A stretch of DNA of 64,000 nt from Oncomelania hupensis (GCA_036898135.1 CM072511.1:157603153-157667152), one strand, 5' to 3'. Numbered from the stretch's first letter, positions 21,204-33,672 are shown. The notes: generated by a model not told the origin, from the letters alone. Made by a program: numbers and translations.

Positions 21204-21504
21204 GCTGGTTTGCAATGTCCAAAATCGCGGGTTTGAATCCTGCAGATTTTTGTGTACTCGCTTGAGCTACAAATGTGAATATCTAAGATCCCAATCCAAA
21301 TTCGTATTCTGCCTAACCCCTTCACAAAATGTAATGGAAACTCCAAAGAACTGTTTTCAGCATTATGCAACTATAAAAGTGAAATGTACTGGATGGAATC
21401 GACCTTCATTTTAGCCTCTTTGATCACTCACGGTGGCTTTAGTGCAGAAATGAAAGGTCATTTCCTGTTGTCAATGGAACACACACACACACACACACAT
21501 ACTT

Positions 21505-21950
21505 GTATTCAGGCCTAAATGGGGTCCTTTGACCTACTTCGCGCTCCTTAAGCGGCGAATTAGGTCAACTTTCTTCAAAAAACGGCTACTTTTAGCAATT
21601 TTCCTCGACAGTAGTGCCTCGACGATTAGGGTAAGGCAGTGCCTCGACGATTAGGGTAAGGCAGTGCCTCGAAAAGGGTTAGGGTCAGGGCTAGTTGCAG
21701 TGCTTGGGCAAGTGTAGTTGTAGTGCACATGCACTACAAGTACACTTGGGCAAGTGTAGTTGTAGTGCACATGCACTACAAGTACACTTGGCCAAGTGTA
21801 GTTGTAGTGCACATGCACTACAAGTACACTTGGGGAAGTGTAGTTGTAGTGCACATGCACTACAACTACACTTCCGTGAAGTGCAACTGTAGTGCACGTG
21901 GTAAAAATAACTGAGGTCCAAGGTGAGGGCCCCATTTGAAAAAATGACCT
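21505..21950. mobile_element. Foldback-like element with tandem palindromes
   Basis: Ends carry AAATGGGGTCC (about 21518) and, inverted, GGGCCCCATTT (about 21926). Inside are a hairpin GACCTACTTCGC / GCGGCGAATTAGGTC (21531-21566), TTAGGG-like patches, and four tandem 42-bp palindromes (21709-21876). A related GACCTA...TAGGTC hairpin with similar neighbours occurs near 56290-56340. Confidence 0.55.
21709..21876. repeat. Four tandem 42-bp palindromes
   Basis: Units begin at 21709, 21751, 21793 and 21835. Each is CAAGTGTAGTTGTAGTGCA, a 2-nt loop CA, then the near-exact reverse complement (19-nt arms, one mispair). Confidence 0.9.
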
Positions 21951-21999
21951 CATTTACCTCTCAGCGTATCAAGCCCTGGACCTCAATCACGGCGGTTTA

Positions 22000-22001
22000 C
22001 A

Positions 22002-22052
<51 letters not shown>

Positions 22053-22849
22053 CGCGCTACGGGTGACACATTGGACAGGTCACCGTGATTCTGGCTTTGT
22101 CTCTCCTCTCGGACCCCTCCGAGATAGTACCTCTTTGAACCGCAACATGAACTTGTTTAGGCCACATCGCAATGACAAAAGCGAAACTTTAAGCCTTGGT
22201 GGAAAATCGCGCATTTTTGGTCACACACAATGGTTTAAAGGACCAAAATGAGACGTCGTTTCCTGTTGTGAATGGGTGAAAGTATAACTAGTGACACTTC
22301 ACTACTTCCAGTCCCAGTGTTACGATTGTGACGCGCTCGTCTACATTGTTGTAGTAGCGTTGAGAATTTTCTGAAATTAATTGTTTATTATCGATCGAGT
22401 GTTCGAGATCTATTAGGTGGTAACTAGTCGAATCGTGTACATTCGTAAGCATTCTATGATGTAAGACAGTGCGTAATTCCGGTGACGAGTTTTATTTCGA
22501 TTGGGTATTGGTTGCGTCTTTGAAAAAATGTTCTGAACTTTCCTAGTTGTTGAGTCTATAAGTAATGCAAACGAGTGGTTTTTGAAAGTTGGAAAACTTC
22601 ATACGACGACTCCTGCCTTGTTGCTGTGTGGACGGGCTGCGTGGAGAACGAATTGGAGTTACATGTACAAGATTGAAGCATCAGGGCTGAATAGACCGTT
22701 AATCATGTAAAACACAGTCAACAGCATACAGTTTGAGAAGGGAGGTTTGGTCTAATCTTCGGACAGATTACAGTGTTTCTTGATTAGTCTTCTTACCCAT
22801 CACAACATTATCATTTAGACTACATTGGGTCAAGGAACCACAAAAGCAA

Positions 22850-22850
<1 letters not shown>
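22000..22850. other. (CA)n then unassigned sequence
   Basis: CA run at 22003-22048. The rest shows no coding or repeat signature I recognise. Confidence 0.5.
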
Positions 22851-22902
<52 letters not shown>

Positions 22903-22903
22903 T

Positions 22904-22935
<32 letters not shown>

Positions 22936-22942
22936 TTACTAT

Positions 22943-22979
<37 letters not shown>

Positions 22980-23020
22980 GTCCGCTGGACCTAAAGCAAT
23001 AATCATGTAACGCAATGTCT
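22849..23020. repeat. (CTA)n joined to a repeat D 3' tail
   Basis: About 130 bp of CTA, then GTCCGCTGGACCTAAAGCAA and an ATCATGTAACGCAATG tail. Only the last ~40 bp of repeat D are present. Confidence 0.85.
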
Positions 23021-23106
23021 GCTACGACTACTATACTGCTGTTGCTGTGGCCTGGTAGCTCATCTAATAACCTAATGCTATTATCCTATTAAAGGTTTTG
23101 ACTTCG

Positions 23107-23109
<3 letters not shown>

Positions 23110-23177
<68 letters not shown>
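23110..23177. repeat. (CT)n microsatellite
   Basis: Interrupted once by CGCT. Confidence 0.9.
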
Positions 23178-23181
<4 letters not shown>

Positions 23182-23498
23182 GAAACCGTTGGAAGTATAT
23201 GGCACTTGGGATCTTTGTTCTTTTAATATCAAAACCACAAACACTGTCAAGATGACTAAAGGCGCGTGACCTATGATGGTGATAGTGAGTGATAGGTGGG
23301 GGCAAGTTAACCACACGGATGGATAATGGGGCCGTCGGGAGGGGGGGGGGATGGGAAAGATGGCGGAGCGGTAAAGGGATTACAGACAGAGGCGAAAGAA
23401 CAATGAACAGCGTTAAGAAGGAGTGCTGTATATAGGCACCACAAGACAAATCTCGGAGATGTCACCCAAAACACCCGGTTTTAAAGTTATAGAAACAC

Positions 23499-24088
23499 CC
23501 GGTGTGACATCCTCACAGTTCCTAGTATCTTAGCTGGGCTGGGAGCGAATGGGAGCATTCTGATTGGTCGACGCGTTACAAAATTCGACGCATGCGCACA
23601 GTGCTATCATAGTCTTCGTAAGGGTTAGGGTTAGGGTTTGGGTTAGAGTTAAGAGTTTAGGGTTAGGGTTTGGGTTAGGGTTAGGGTTATGACGCCTAAG
23701 AACTTCGTGAAAAAGCCGGCCCGACATGACCTAGCGCATGCGCAAATGCGCTCGGATAAACTAGGAGACCCGGTGTCACATCCTTCAAGTTCCGGGTTTC
23801 CTAGTTTATCCGAGCGCATTTGCGCATGCGCTAGGTCATGTCGGGCCGGCTTTTTCACGAAGTTCTTAGGCGTCATAACCCTAACCCTAACCCAAACCCT
23901 AACCCTAAACTCTTAACTCTAACCCAAACCCTAACCCTAACCCTTACGAAGACTATGATAGCACTGTGCGCATGCGTCGAATTTTGTAACGCGTCGACCA
24001 ATCAGAATGCTCCCATTCGCTCCCAGCCCAGCTAAGATACTAGGAACTGTGAGGATGTCACACCGGAACTTGAAGGATGTGACACCGG
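23499..24088. mobile_element. 590-bp palindromic foldback element with telomere-like repeats
   Basis: Left arm 23501-23773 pairs with right arm 23792-24064 about a centre at 23782.5, without indels and with only one mispair in the stretches I checked. The loop is 18 nt. Both ends and the centre carry the motif CCGGTGT(C/G)ACATCC (23499, 23770, and inverted near 24051 and 24075), suggesting transposon termini. Each arm contains degenerate TTAGGG/TTTGGG repeats (about 23622-23690), GCGCATGCGC (NRF1-like) and ATTGGT (CCAAT-like). Mirror-image open frames in the arms are a by-product of the symmetry. Confidence 0.85.
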
Positions 24089-25551
24089 TATTGAGTCCCA
24101 TTGCTTAAACATTGACTTAGTATGGTGAAAATGTCCATATATTATACGGCATGAACAATCGCACGAAATATCACACTTGGGAACAATAGCACGACTGTGC
24201 ATCACAGTCTGAGGTCAGTGACCCCCCCAACCCCCACCTCCCTCACCGTCCCCTTCCATCCCATCCCCACCTTCCACACTATGAAAAGAAACGGAACTGC
24301 ACTTTATTTAAATAAAGGGGAGACACAACGACCCTATCAAGGCGACAGAGACTTTGATTATCCGGTGTGTTTTAGACCTTGGCCCTACAGATAAAGGGAT
24401 CGAAATGAACCGTTAAAACAGTTTTTTTTCCCTCGGTTGCATGTCGATGTGTCACTGGGTTTTTCAGTTTCAATCGAACTCCTGCTACGCTATCCAGCAT
24501 TATATTTTGGTGGCAGGATAAAGCTCACGCGTAGGTCTTTCTGTCATGTTAACCCAACCCTCAGACCCCATTTTCATTATTTTTTACTATAGTTATGTTC
24601 AATGACCCGATAATTATAACGTAAGCTAATTTGGTATTTTACCACTGACGTCGTAGTCCGAGGCGTGACTGTGGGCACCGGTTGGATCCTTTGACTGTGG
24701 CCTAATACTATTTTAAGCATGGCTGTCGATGTACGGAGGCAAGCAGCTTGAGGAGCTCTCTGAACTAGAAAGTACGTAATACAAGAAAAAACCCTCCCCG
24801 CCCTCAACCTCTAATCTCCCTCACTGTGTGATCCTGTCTACCAATTGCACCTTCTGATGAGAGTATAAACTGAGGCCTAGTCTGTGCACGCACGCATTCC
24901 ATCGCATTGACGATAACAGATCCTAACGCTCATGTCCTCGACGGGTGAAAGCCGGCTACACAAATACACCTAGCACGCACGAGGTCCCTTCTCCCATCCC
25001 CGGGCGCCCAAAGGCTGCAAGCGGGCGCCCAAAGACTGCAAGCGGGCGCTTCGGGCGGCTTGAGTGAGATCCTGTATTGGCCAGCGCCTTGAGCAGCTCT
25101 TGAGCTGGAAAACGATTACATAAAATAAAAATAAATTGTAGAAATATTCTCTTTGAAAGCTATTGGCAGATTGGGCATGTATAACTTCAGGTTTCAATAA
25201 CCCTTGAGATTGTCGCCCTTCGTCTCCTTGAAAAAAGAAAAAAGTTTTCCACTGTAAAAATCGGTCGCTGAACTTTGAACTTTTTAAAACTGAACTTCTT
25301 TTTTTTTTCCTCAGTAGGTCATGTTTAGAATGTTTTTAAACACTCTCACATCACCTCCTTTTCTCTTTAAACGTTCCACCCCCACTCACCTTTTACCCCC
25401 CCCCCCCCCCATTTTTCTCTCACCTCCACACACACACCCATACCCTATTGTTAGGACACTATGAAATTAATATGGCTTTCCCCAAATCACCACATCCGGT
25501 ACTGTCAATACGTGTATAGCAACACCAGCTGAAGTCAGTTTTATTTATTTA
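24089..25551. other. Unassigned; two GAGCAGCTC modules
   Basis: No gene. Modules on the plus strand at about 24747-24785 (diverged) and 25072-25125 (GCCTTGAGCAGCTCTTGAGC). A poly-C run lies at about 25395-25411. Confidence 0.5.
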
Positions 25552-26056
25552 GTGTGTGTGGTTGTGTGTGCGTGCGTGTGTGTGTGTGTTTGTGTTGAGG
25601 AATGGCAAAAGTAGGATTTCAGACACTTCCAAAAGTTAGTTTTTGCGAAGGGCTCGAGAGTGTAAGTTGTCGGAAATTCCATCTTGACATTCATTACGTT
25701 GTTGTTATGACACCAGGTTTTAGTGAGCGGGGTTCTAAAAGTTTATAGTGACGAGGGGGCTTTCGGGGACGGGGGAAGGGGGAGAGAGAGAGGGGGGTCC
25801 TCGACCATTACTGACAGGGATTATGCCAATGTGGCAAAGAGGGTAGCGCGGTAGAGTGTGTGTATCCAATAGTACAGTAGTAAAGTCAATAAGGGCACTT
25901 TCTTCCACCCCACACACCAGCCCACGCCCACGTCACCAGCCCCTCACTCCTTCTACAATGGAAGTACACAAAGGGGGTGCCCCCTGCGCCCCTCATTACC
26001 TCAGTCTCACTCTTATCGCCTTCTCATCCTCATTGCATGCGCCTGGAATATATAGA

Positions 26057-26058
<2 letters not shown>
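25552..26058. other. GT microsatellite and unassigned sequence
   Basis: (GT)n at 25552-25590. Nothing else recognised. Confidence 0.5.

Positions 26059-26123
<65 letters not shown>
26059..26123. repeat. (ATT)n microsatellite
   Basis: Pure run that abuts the next element exactly. Confidence 0.95.
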
Positions 26124-27145
26124 GACTCACATGCATAGCAATGATAGCCATGTGAATCTAAGTACTCATCCCCTCACCAAAAAAAACTTAAAAAATATAT
26201 ATTTTTGCAAATCTGTGCGAGATGAGTCCTAAATAGCCCAAAAATAATTTTGAAAAAAAACCACCCCACCCTCCTCCGTCTGTCTGTCCGCCGCCTGTCA
26301 GTGCAAAAACTTTAAAGTGGCTAAGTACTCAGAGCCTATTTCAACTATCGACTACCAAACGTGGTAAGATGGTGTATACCCATGAGACCTAAACAAAATA
26401 TCGGTGAATGAATGACTTCATTTCAAGGTAAAGGTCACAGGGCCATCAAATGTTAGTTTCAAAAATTTCACTTTTTCACAAAATTTTTATTTTTTCTAGG
26501 TTATTAGGATTGAACTGATGATTCTTTGACGCATGATACATATCAATGTGACACACATACTTTGCAAATTTGGTCAATCCAACCCCAAGGTCAATGTCAC
26601 TGGAGCTGTCCGAAGTCGGTTTGTATAGGTACTTTGAAGTGATCCTGACCCTAAACTATGAGAGATATTATGTCCAGACTTGTTGTATTTAGAGATGATA
26701 GATTGATCTTCGTATTTGTTCCGTTTTTTTGCGTTGATCTTGAAGGGCAGTGCCATTTTAGGCCTTGCAAAAACATACAAAAAATAGGTCATAGTATATT
26801 GGAATGGCTGTTTATTAAACCCATAGTATGCAACAACTTTGGGTTATTTGATCAGGCATGCGTGAGAGATCGCGTGAGGGTTAAGATCATCCCAAGGTCA
26901 AAATCATTGAAGGTCAAGGTTATTCCAAAGTCACAGTTTTTTGGGGCATAATACAATTTTTGCTGTGGTTTATTTCATATTACATGAGTGTATTTGGAGC
27001 CAGAGGTCATTGTCACCTCAAGGTCAAGAGCATAGAGCATAGAAAGACGGAAGTCGGTATTACTTTGCATTTTAATGCCACCATTTCATTTTATTTTTCC
27101 TGGTGCACTCATTTTCATGTTGAGTTCCAAAGGTGTATGTGAGTC
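26124..27145. mobile_element. 1-kb element with GACTCACAT inverted ends (unclassified)
   Basis: Begins GACTCACATGCA (26124) and ends with the inverted GACTCACATACA (27134-27145). It contains seven AGGTCA motifs between about 26425 and 27025 (for example AAGGTCAATGTCAC and AAGGTCAAGGTTATT). No ORF or obvious TSD. The microsatellites on both sides suggest insertion into, or growth of, simple sequence. Confidence 0.5.
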
Positions 27146-27159
27146 AAATGGGCTTTGCC

Positions 27160-27196
27160 ATTATTGTTTATTATTATTGTTGTTATTATTATTATT

Positions 27197-27280
<84 letters not shown>

Positions 27281-27312
27281 TTGTTGTTGTTATGATTGTT
27301 GTTGTTGTTGTC
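27160..27312. repeat. (ATT)n(GAT)n(GTT)n compound microsatellite
   Basis: Three trinucleotide blocks in series. Confidence 0.95.
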
Positions 27313-28464
27313 AGAACCGCAGTCTCATTACGGTTACCGCCACCAGAGAGCAGATTTGCACAGGAATTGATTTACACAGTTCCTATACAGTGTTTTTCTT
27401 CCCGCCGTGTCGCCACTCTTGGCCGTTAAAGACCCTAGCGGTTGTATCAATTTGCAGGTCGACTTGCTGTAAAGACATAACGACAGGGGCGTTAACAGTA
27501 TTTTTTTGCTTCCTTTCGTGTCGCCATTGCGGTACATTAAAAGCCCAGCCATTGTGCCAACTCGCAGGTTTCATCAGCTGCATAAGCCTTATTTGTAGTT
27601 TTTATTTTTTTTTAAATAATTTAATCGTTCTTAAATTGCGATTTACCAGTTCCAGAGCTGCTGTTAAGGTGCTATCGGATACATTATCTAACCCAAGCCG
27701 CCTGAGACGCCCAATTGCTGCTGTAGGAACATCGTCTGACTCCTCCTTCCTCCCTCCCTCTAGGCCACTAGGCACAATCCTGGGTCAACGGGGATAGATG
27801 ACAAAAGGACCTAGTGCTGGCATGCTGGGTGTATTTCCTGTAGCTGGCACTCGCCCGTCTAGGACATGAGCGTAAGGATCCGCAAAAGTCCCTGCGATGG
27901 AATGCGGGCAGACTAGACCTCGGTTTATGCTCCCATCCGAAGGATCGCAATAAATGATATTAGACAATTCATGACAACAAAATTCACGCTGTTGTCTTCC
28001 TATACCTTGTTTCACTGTAACACATTTCTATAGAACAGATCAAATGTCGGTCAGTAGTTGCAAAGCGCCCATGTGTGCATTCGGCCTCAGTAATGTTTTA
28101 CTTGCAATTTCCGGTCACAGGGTTAAGGTAGATCGTCGTCCCGATCTGTGATTTATTTTCAACAGCGGAAACAACACATTAACATAAAGAGCAGTACTGT
28201 TTTTTTGTGAGAGAAGTGGAAAGGAGAGGAGCAACGGAGAAAGAATGGGGGGACAGGGAGAGAGGGGGGTGGGGGGGGGGTGCGAACAGAGAGGATATAA
28301 AGGATACATGTAGTTCAGTGATTGCAAACAAAAGATGTATTGAAAGATTGATTGAAAACGGAGGTATGGCGAGGGTAGTGGGAGGTGAAAAGCTATAGAA
28401 CAGGAATCGCCTTGAGCAGCTCTTGAGCTGAAAATGCGCTGTAAAAGAACAGAAGAAGAGGTAC
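27313..28464. other. Unassigned; degenerate ~110-bp duplication and tail module
   Basis: 27388-27460 and 27498-27570 share CAGT(G/A)TTTTT, CGTGTCGCCA and a GCAGGT end. A minus-strand frame at 27768-28015 (GLVCPHSIAGTFADPYAHVL) is not recognised and is probably repeat-derived. GAGCAGCTC module at 28397-28445. Confidence 0.4.
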
Positions 28465-29047
28465 TAGTACCCCCGTTGGGGTGCCGGGGGTTTCAGTATA
28501 AATAGTATCCCCACTTTCTGGAAATTTAGTGCTTTGAATTCCCACTGTCGCTGTCTTTCTCCTTTGCTCTTTCTCATTCCTGCTCTGTTCTATCAATCTG
28601 CTATACTATCTTCTTCGCTAGACCAGTCACCTACCTTTTTTCTTGAAAACTCTTCCGGGACAAGACTCCTTATTTGTGTATGACGGTCTGTTGGATCAGC
28701 TTGGGAATATTGGACGCTTTCTGCCAGGTGGTCACTAGGGCTTCCTATGATGTTTGTATTTAGCAATGTATGCATTTTTATATGTATGTGTTTCGTTGAT
28801 AATTTATAATGATGTTTGTGTTCTATTTTGTTTTTGTAAACGGGGGTTCGATAAATTAGAGTACAGCCTCAGCGTCCCCTTCGTGGGATGTCTTTATTGT
28901 AAAATGACTGGCTGGTGGAAAGCTTTCAGTTTTACCACTAGGGTTGTTTCAGCATATCTGTTATGCGGATCAGGGGTTGTCCGGTCCTGATTTGGCTCAG
29001 AAGAGTCCGCTGGACCTAAAACAATAATCATGTAATGCAATGTAGGT
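28465..29047 (+). repeat. Repeat D, full-length copy
   Basis: Best forward reference: from CCCCGTTGGGGTGCCGGGGG to GGACCTAAAACAATAATC and an ATGTAATGCAATGTA tail. Confidence 0.9.
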
Positions 29048-29148
29048 ACGGGTGAAGTTGATCGGTTAGTAAACTTGTTAAGTGATTTTTCAGTACCCAT
29101 GACCTACCGAGGATCCACAGTGGGACCCGCCATACGATTAAAAAGTTC

Positions 29149-29315
<167 letters not shown>

Positions 29316-29612
29316 ATGCAAATTGCAAGGTGCCATCATAGGACACGTCAGAATAGCTCGGACTATAAGACGTGTTCGACTGCTATCACTTTATTCTGAG
29401 TGCGGAGTGGGTCAAGCAGATTCGAAGTGTTGTGCAAAACAGCATAGCTGGGGTTGCAATTTGTGATGGTTTCCATGCGCGCTATACCTGTTGCGTGACT
29501 TCCTTTGTGAATTGAACCTCCCCCCCCCCTTACCCCTCTCTATCGAGAACAGCTTATTACGTCACTGAATTTGGTTGTTTCCCTTCTCCATTTATATTTT
29601 TATATCGCACAA

Positions 29613-29925
<313 letters not shown>

Positions 29926-30067
29926 CAATTGGATAGTAAAATAAATTATCTGCGCCACATATATTAACTATACAATTTATGGATATACTCTTTTTTTCAA
30001 TAGGAATTGATCAGTTAGTAAAAAAATTAAATTATCTACGTCATATATATTAACGTATATATACAAT

Positions 30068-30244
30068 TTATGAGTATACTTTTTTCCCTATAATGTTCAA
30101 GCAAAAGCTAAGGTTATATTCCTTTTCAAGAATGGTGATAGATACACCAAGAAGTTTATAAGATTGTACTTTATCAATTATTGTTTTGCACATTTTTAAT
30201 GGAGGAAGTTTTATAGATGCCGTATTCGTGCATGTCATCTCTCT
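30068..30244 (-). pseudogene. LINE RT fragment
   Basis: The minus strand reads SIKLPPLKMCKTIIDKVQSY then KLLGVSI, the RT segment after the palm in L2/CR1-like LINEs. Short and followed by unrelated AT-rich sequence. Confidence 0.6.
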
Positions 30245-30590
30245 CGCTGAAATAAAAGCTTGTGGCATTCGTCGGCAGTTGTTTCACCTAGGTCTTTCCA
30301 GCGCAGTTAGCCGATACCTAAAATGTTCCATCAATAGTGGGCCAGCCCGTGGGCAAGTCCTTCTAATTTTCCGTCTGCAGTTAGGGTCCTGACATTCCAG
30401 GTTCCTATATCTATGTTGTCTTTTATCACATCCGTACTGGAGGCCAACAGAAGGCGCGGTCCTTGGTGACTCGGGCGACGTCCGATCCGATATGGAGCAA
30501 GCGGTTCTAGTCATACAATGGTGTGTCTTGAGCAAGAAGAACCTGAAACCCGCGATTTTAGTGTGGCTGGCCTTGTCCCCGAGCACGTGG
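30245..30590 (-). pseudogene. RTE-like endonuclease N-terminal fragment
   Basis: The minus strand reads IDIGTWNVRTLTADGKLEGL, then a stop and LRWKDLGETTADEC. TWNVRTL is the classic start of RTE/BovB-type AP endonucleases. It joins the preceding RT fragment directly. Confidence 0.7.
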
Positions 30591-30847
30591 TCGTTGAACC
30601 TATAGTAACGCGAGGTTCCTCAGCCCTCTTTCTCTGTAGAAGACTTTCGCCCAGTAATGCCGTGCTGACCTCACCCCTGTTTGTCGCCTCTTTCGACACG
30701 CCGGGAAACGTTGGGTCTATTCTATTCAGTGCCCGAACCCACAGAGTCTCTCGTACTAATGGGCATACTGCCTAGCAGGGCCGCCCAGACTTACTCAACC
30801 ATGGTGGAGAGTGGACGTAAGCCTCGGTCATTCCTTGCTACGCAGTT

Positions 30848-30914
30848 TGACGACGACTACTACTACTACTACTACTATTACTACTATTACTACTACTACT
30901 ACTACTACTACTAT

Positions 30915-30952
<38 letters not shown>

Positions 30953-31030
30953 TTACTACTATTACTACTACTTATTATAGTAGTAGTAGTATTGTAGTAG
31001 TTGTAGTAGTTGTAGTTATAGTTGTTGTAG
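30848..31030. repeat. (CTA)n followed by (TAG)n, self-complementary
   Basis: CTA repeats to about 30970, then TAGTAG and GTAGTT repeats. CTA and TAG are reverse complements, so the tract can form a hairpin. Confidence 0.9.
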
Positions 31031-31492
31031 GTAGTAAAAGAAGAAATGTAAAAAAGAAACTAATACTCTCAAGGCAAGAACGCATAATTATTTTGTTTTT
31101 GGATGCCTTTTATGTTGTCTGTTTTATTTGCTTGTCTCGTGAATAATACTAAATTTATGTTTACACCAATAAAAGCTGACGATTATTTAAAAATAAGTAT
31201 TCCAGCCCTCTGGAATAAAATATACAATTTCAAACACCCACACAAAAAACACACACTTTTGGTTTATTAAAAAACTTGTCCAAGTGTGCAACACTGGCCA
31301 AGTATAAAAATAAGAGACATCAAGCACAACTATTTATATCAAAATCGAGTTAATTAAGAATTAGTAACGTTCATGATTAACCATTTCTGGTGAGAATAAG
31401 TCATGGTTAGAACACCTCTACTAACCCCAACCCTCACTATACCCGGTAAGGCCTTATGCTTTGGTATGGGGTAAGACAATACTGATAAAAGT
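31031..31492. other. Unassigned AT-rich sequence
   Basis: No feature seen. Confidence 0.5.
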
Positions 31493-31860
31493 GGATGTTA
31501 TATACGCGCTTTTTTCCAAATCTCTTATCGGGCTCAATGCGCGGCGATCTGTACTCACATGGTTTTTTCCACTCAACAAAACACATATTTCATTAAAACA
31601 CCTGGTGTAAAGGCAGAAAGATCGCTATTAGAAGACGGAATAGGTGTCGATTTTTTTTTCTTTTAATTTTTAGATCGACTGCATCCACTACCATTAATGA
31701 AAGGATGGAAAGAAACCGAAGTACCTGGAGAAAATCCTCGGTGACCTCAATAGTCTCGTACCTAAGGAACACAAAGTTCGCCCCTTGTGGGAATCGAACC
31801 CGCGACTTTCGGCTTAGGAAACCGGCGACTAATGCACAGCGCCACGAGGCCATCCCCCTA
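31493..31860 (-). mobile_element. tRNA-Arg-like SINE, copy 1
   Basis: The minus strand begins ATGGCCTCGTGGCGCTGTGC (A box), has GGTTTCCTAAGCC in the anticodon-arm position and GCGGGTTCGATTCCCAC (B box). The body reads GAGACTATTGAGGTCACCGA, and the end is AGATCGCCGCGC...GCGCGTATATAAC. Same family at 42593-42977 and 58718-59065. Anticodon-loop position suggests CCT (Arg). Confidence 0.88.
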
Positions 31861-32072
31861 CTAGAGGGGAGGTGAGCGTTGGTCTCGGCCAGTCTGAGGT
31901 ACGCCAGGTTGTTCATGGCCTGTGATCAGGAGTGCAGTGCTTTTCACACCTCGGAAGGTCAGAGAGAGACAGACAGACAGACAGGGAGAAGATAAAAGAG
32001 GAGTAACGAGATGAAAGAACTCGTTGATGTATTCCTTCCGTTCTCTGTTGGAATTATTTGTGATGCGCACGT

Positions 32073-32074
<2 letters not shown>

Positions 32075-32128
<54 letters not shown>

Positions 32129-32609
32129 CCTCCCTCCTCTCTCTCTCTCTCTCGCTCTCTCTTTCTCTCTCTGTCTGCCTGCCTGGCTACACCCCACCCC
32201 CTCCTCTTTCTCTCTTCCTCTCTAAGAGAGACAGTGTATCTGCCTGTCCATATTTAGTATTGAATGATGAAATTGAGAGATTGGTCCCGTTGTCCCGTTT
32301 GAACATATATGTTTGTGTGTTGTAGAAGAATACATAGAGTGTTTTGTTCAACCATATTTGCAATAATGTAATAACGCTTATATTATATTTTTAGGATCAT
32401 TTGTAGTCATAGGTTGCATGCATAGACTGTACATTCATATTTATATTGTTAACATTAACATTAGCTAATCGTTTTAAATGTTGAAATGTTCTCGAAACTT
32501 CTGATAAATGGTTTTTAAACCCTGTCTGAGGGCTGTGTTGCTAAAGACATCAAAAATCAAATTGTCAATTCTTTCTCTCTCTCTCTCTCTCTATGTCATC
32601 TCTCTATCA

Positions 32610-32658
<49 letters not shown>

Positions 32659-32705
32659 CTCTCTCTCTCCCTCCTGCCTCTACACCCACATGCCCCTCTC
32701 CTTTC
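32075..32705. repeat. Two (CT)n microsatellite clusters with spacer
   Basis: CT-rich at 32075-32230 and 32572-32705. The 340-bp spacer shows nothing recognisable. Confidence 0.85.
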
Positions 32706-32865
32706 CTCTCCTCTCTCCCTCCCTCCTCTCTCATCTTTCCTGCGATTTTATGTAAAATATATTGTGTACATCATTTTGTTTCTTTTACTCTCTAACGTTA
32801 TTTTATATTTGGAGAAGATGTAAATTAGAGGGACATAGAGAAGAATAGAGGAGGTTAATGTAGAT

Positions 32866-33452
32866 TATACATTACATTACATTACATGATTATTGCTTTA
32901 GGTCCAGCGGACTCTTCCGAGCCAAATCAGGACCGGACAATCCCTGATCCGCATAAAAGATCTGCTGAAACAACCCTAGTGGTAAAACTGAAAACTCTCC
33001 ACCAGCCAGTCACTTTACAATAAAGACATCCCACGCAGGGGACGCTGAGGCTATACTCTAATTTATCGAAACCCCGTTTACAAAAACAAAATAGAATACA
33101 AACATCATTATAAATTATGAACAAAACACATACATATAAAATGCCTATATTGCTAAATAATAACATCATAGGAAGCCCTAGTGACCACCTGGCAGAAAGC
33201 GTCCAATATTCCCAAGCTGATCCAACAGACCTCACACACAAATAAGGAGTCTTGTCCCGGAAGAGTTTTCAAGAAAAAGGGTAGGTGACTGGTCTAGCGA
33301 AGAAGAAGATAGTATAGCAGATTGATAGAACAGAGCAGGAATGAGAAAGAGCCAATGAGAAAGACAGCGACAGTGGGAATTTAAAGCACTAAATTTCCAG
33401 AAAGTGGGGATACTATTTATACTGAAACCCCCGGCACCCCAACGGGGGTATG
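32866..33452 (-). repeat. Repeat D, full-length copy
   Basis: Tail (TGTAA)n at 32866-32886; the 5' end GGGTGCCGGGGGTTTC lies near 33445. High similarity to 28465-29047 in opposite orientation. Confidence 0.9.
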
Positions 33453-33453
33453 T

Positions 33454-33597
33454 AGATTATACTCAAACGACACCGGAACGTATAGGCGACTACTGGTCAC
33501 ATTATTTTGACACCAGCGAACCAGTTGATGGCATGGGGAAAATAATATGGTCAACGTTGGCCAATCCGTTGGCCCTACCAACTGAGCTATCCGGCCC
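33454..33597 (-). mobile_element. Thr-like SINE, internally deleted copy
   Basis: The minus strand starts GGGGCCGGATAGCTCAGTTG, then lacks the region up to and including the B box, and continues like 12668-12882. It abuts the repeat D copy. Confidence 0.8.
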
Positions 33598-33610
33598 CTG
33601 AGAGAGTGAG

Positions 33611-33672
<62 letters not shown>
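33598..33672. repeat. (GA)n(GT)n(GA)n microsatellite
   Basis: Three dinucleotide blocks. Confidence 0.9.

Noticed and set aside
23622..23945. Interstitial telomere fusion
   Set aside because: TTAGGG units are degenerate, short and confined to a palindrome with its own terminal motif; foldback element preferred.
27768..28015. Host exon on the minus strand
   Set aside because: A short open frame with a few plausible residues but no recognised family; left as unassigned.
28754..28990. Conserved ~100-aa ORF shared by repeat D copies (also 3429-3662, 15961-16182, 32927-33241)
   Set aside because: Similarity follows from repeat identity; changes look random with respect to codons and no domain is recognisable.
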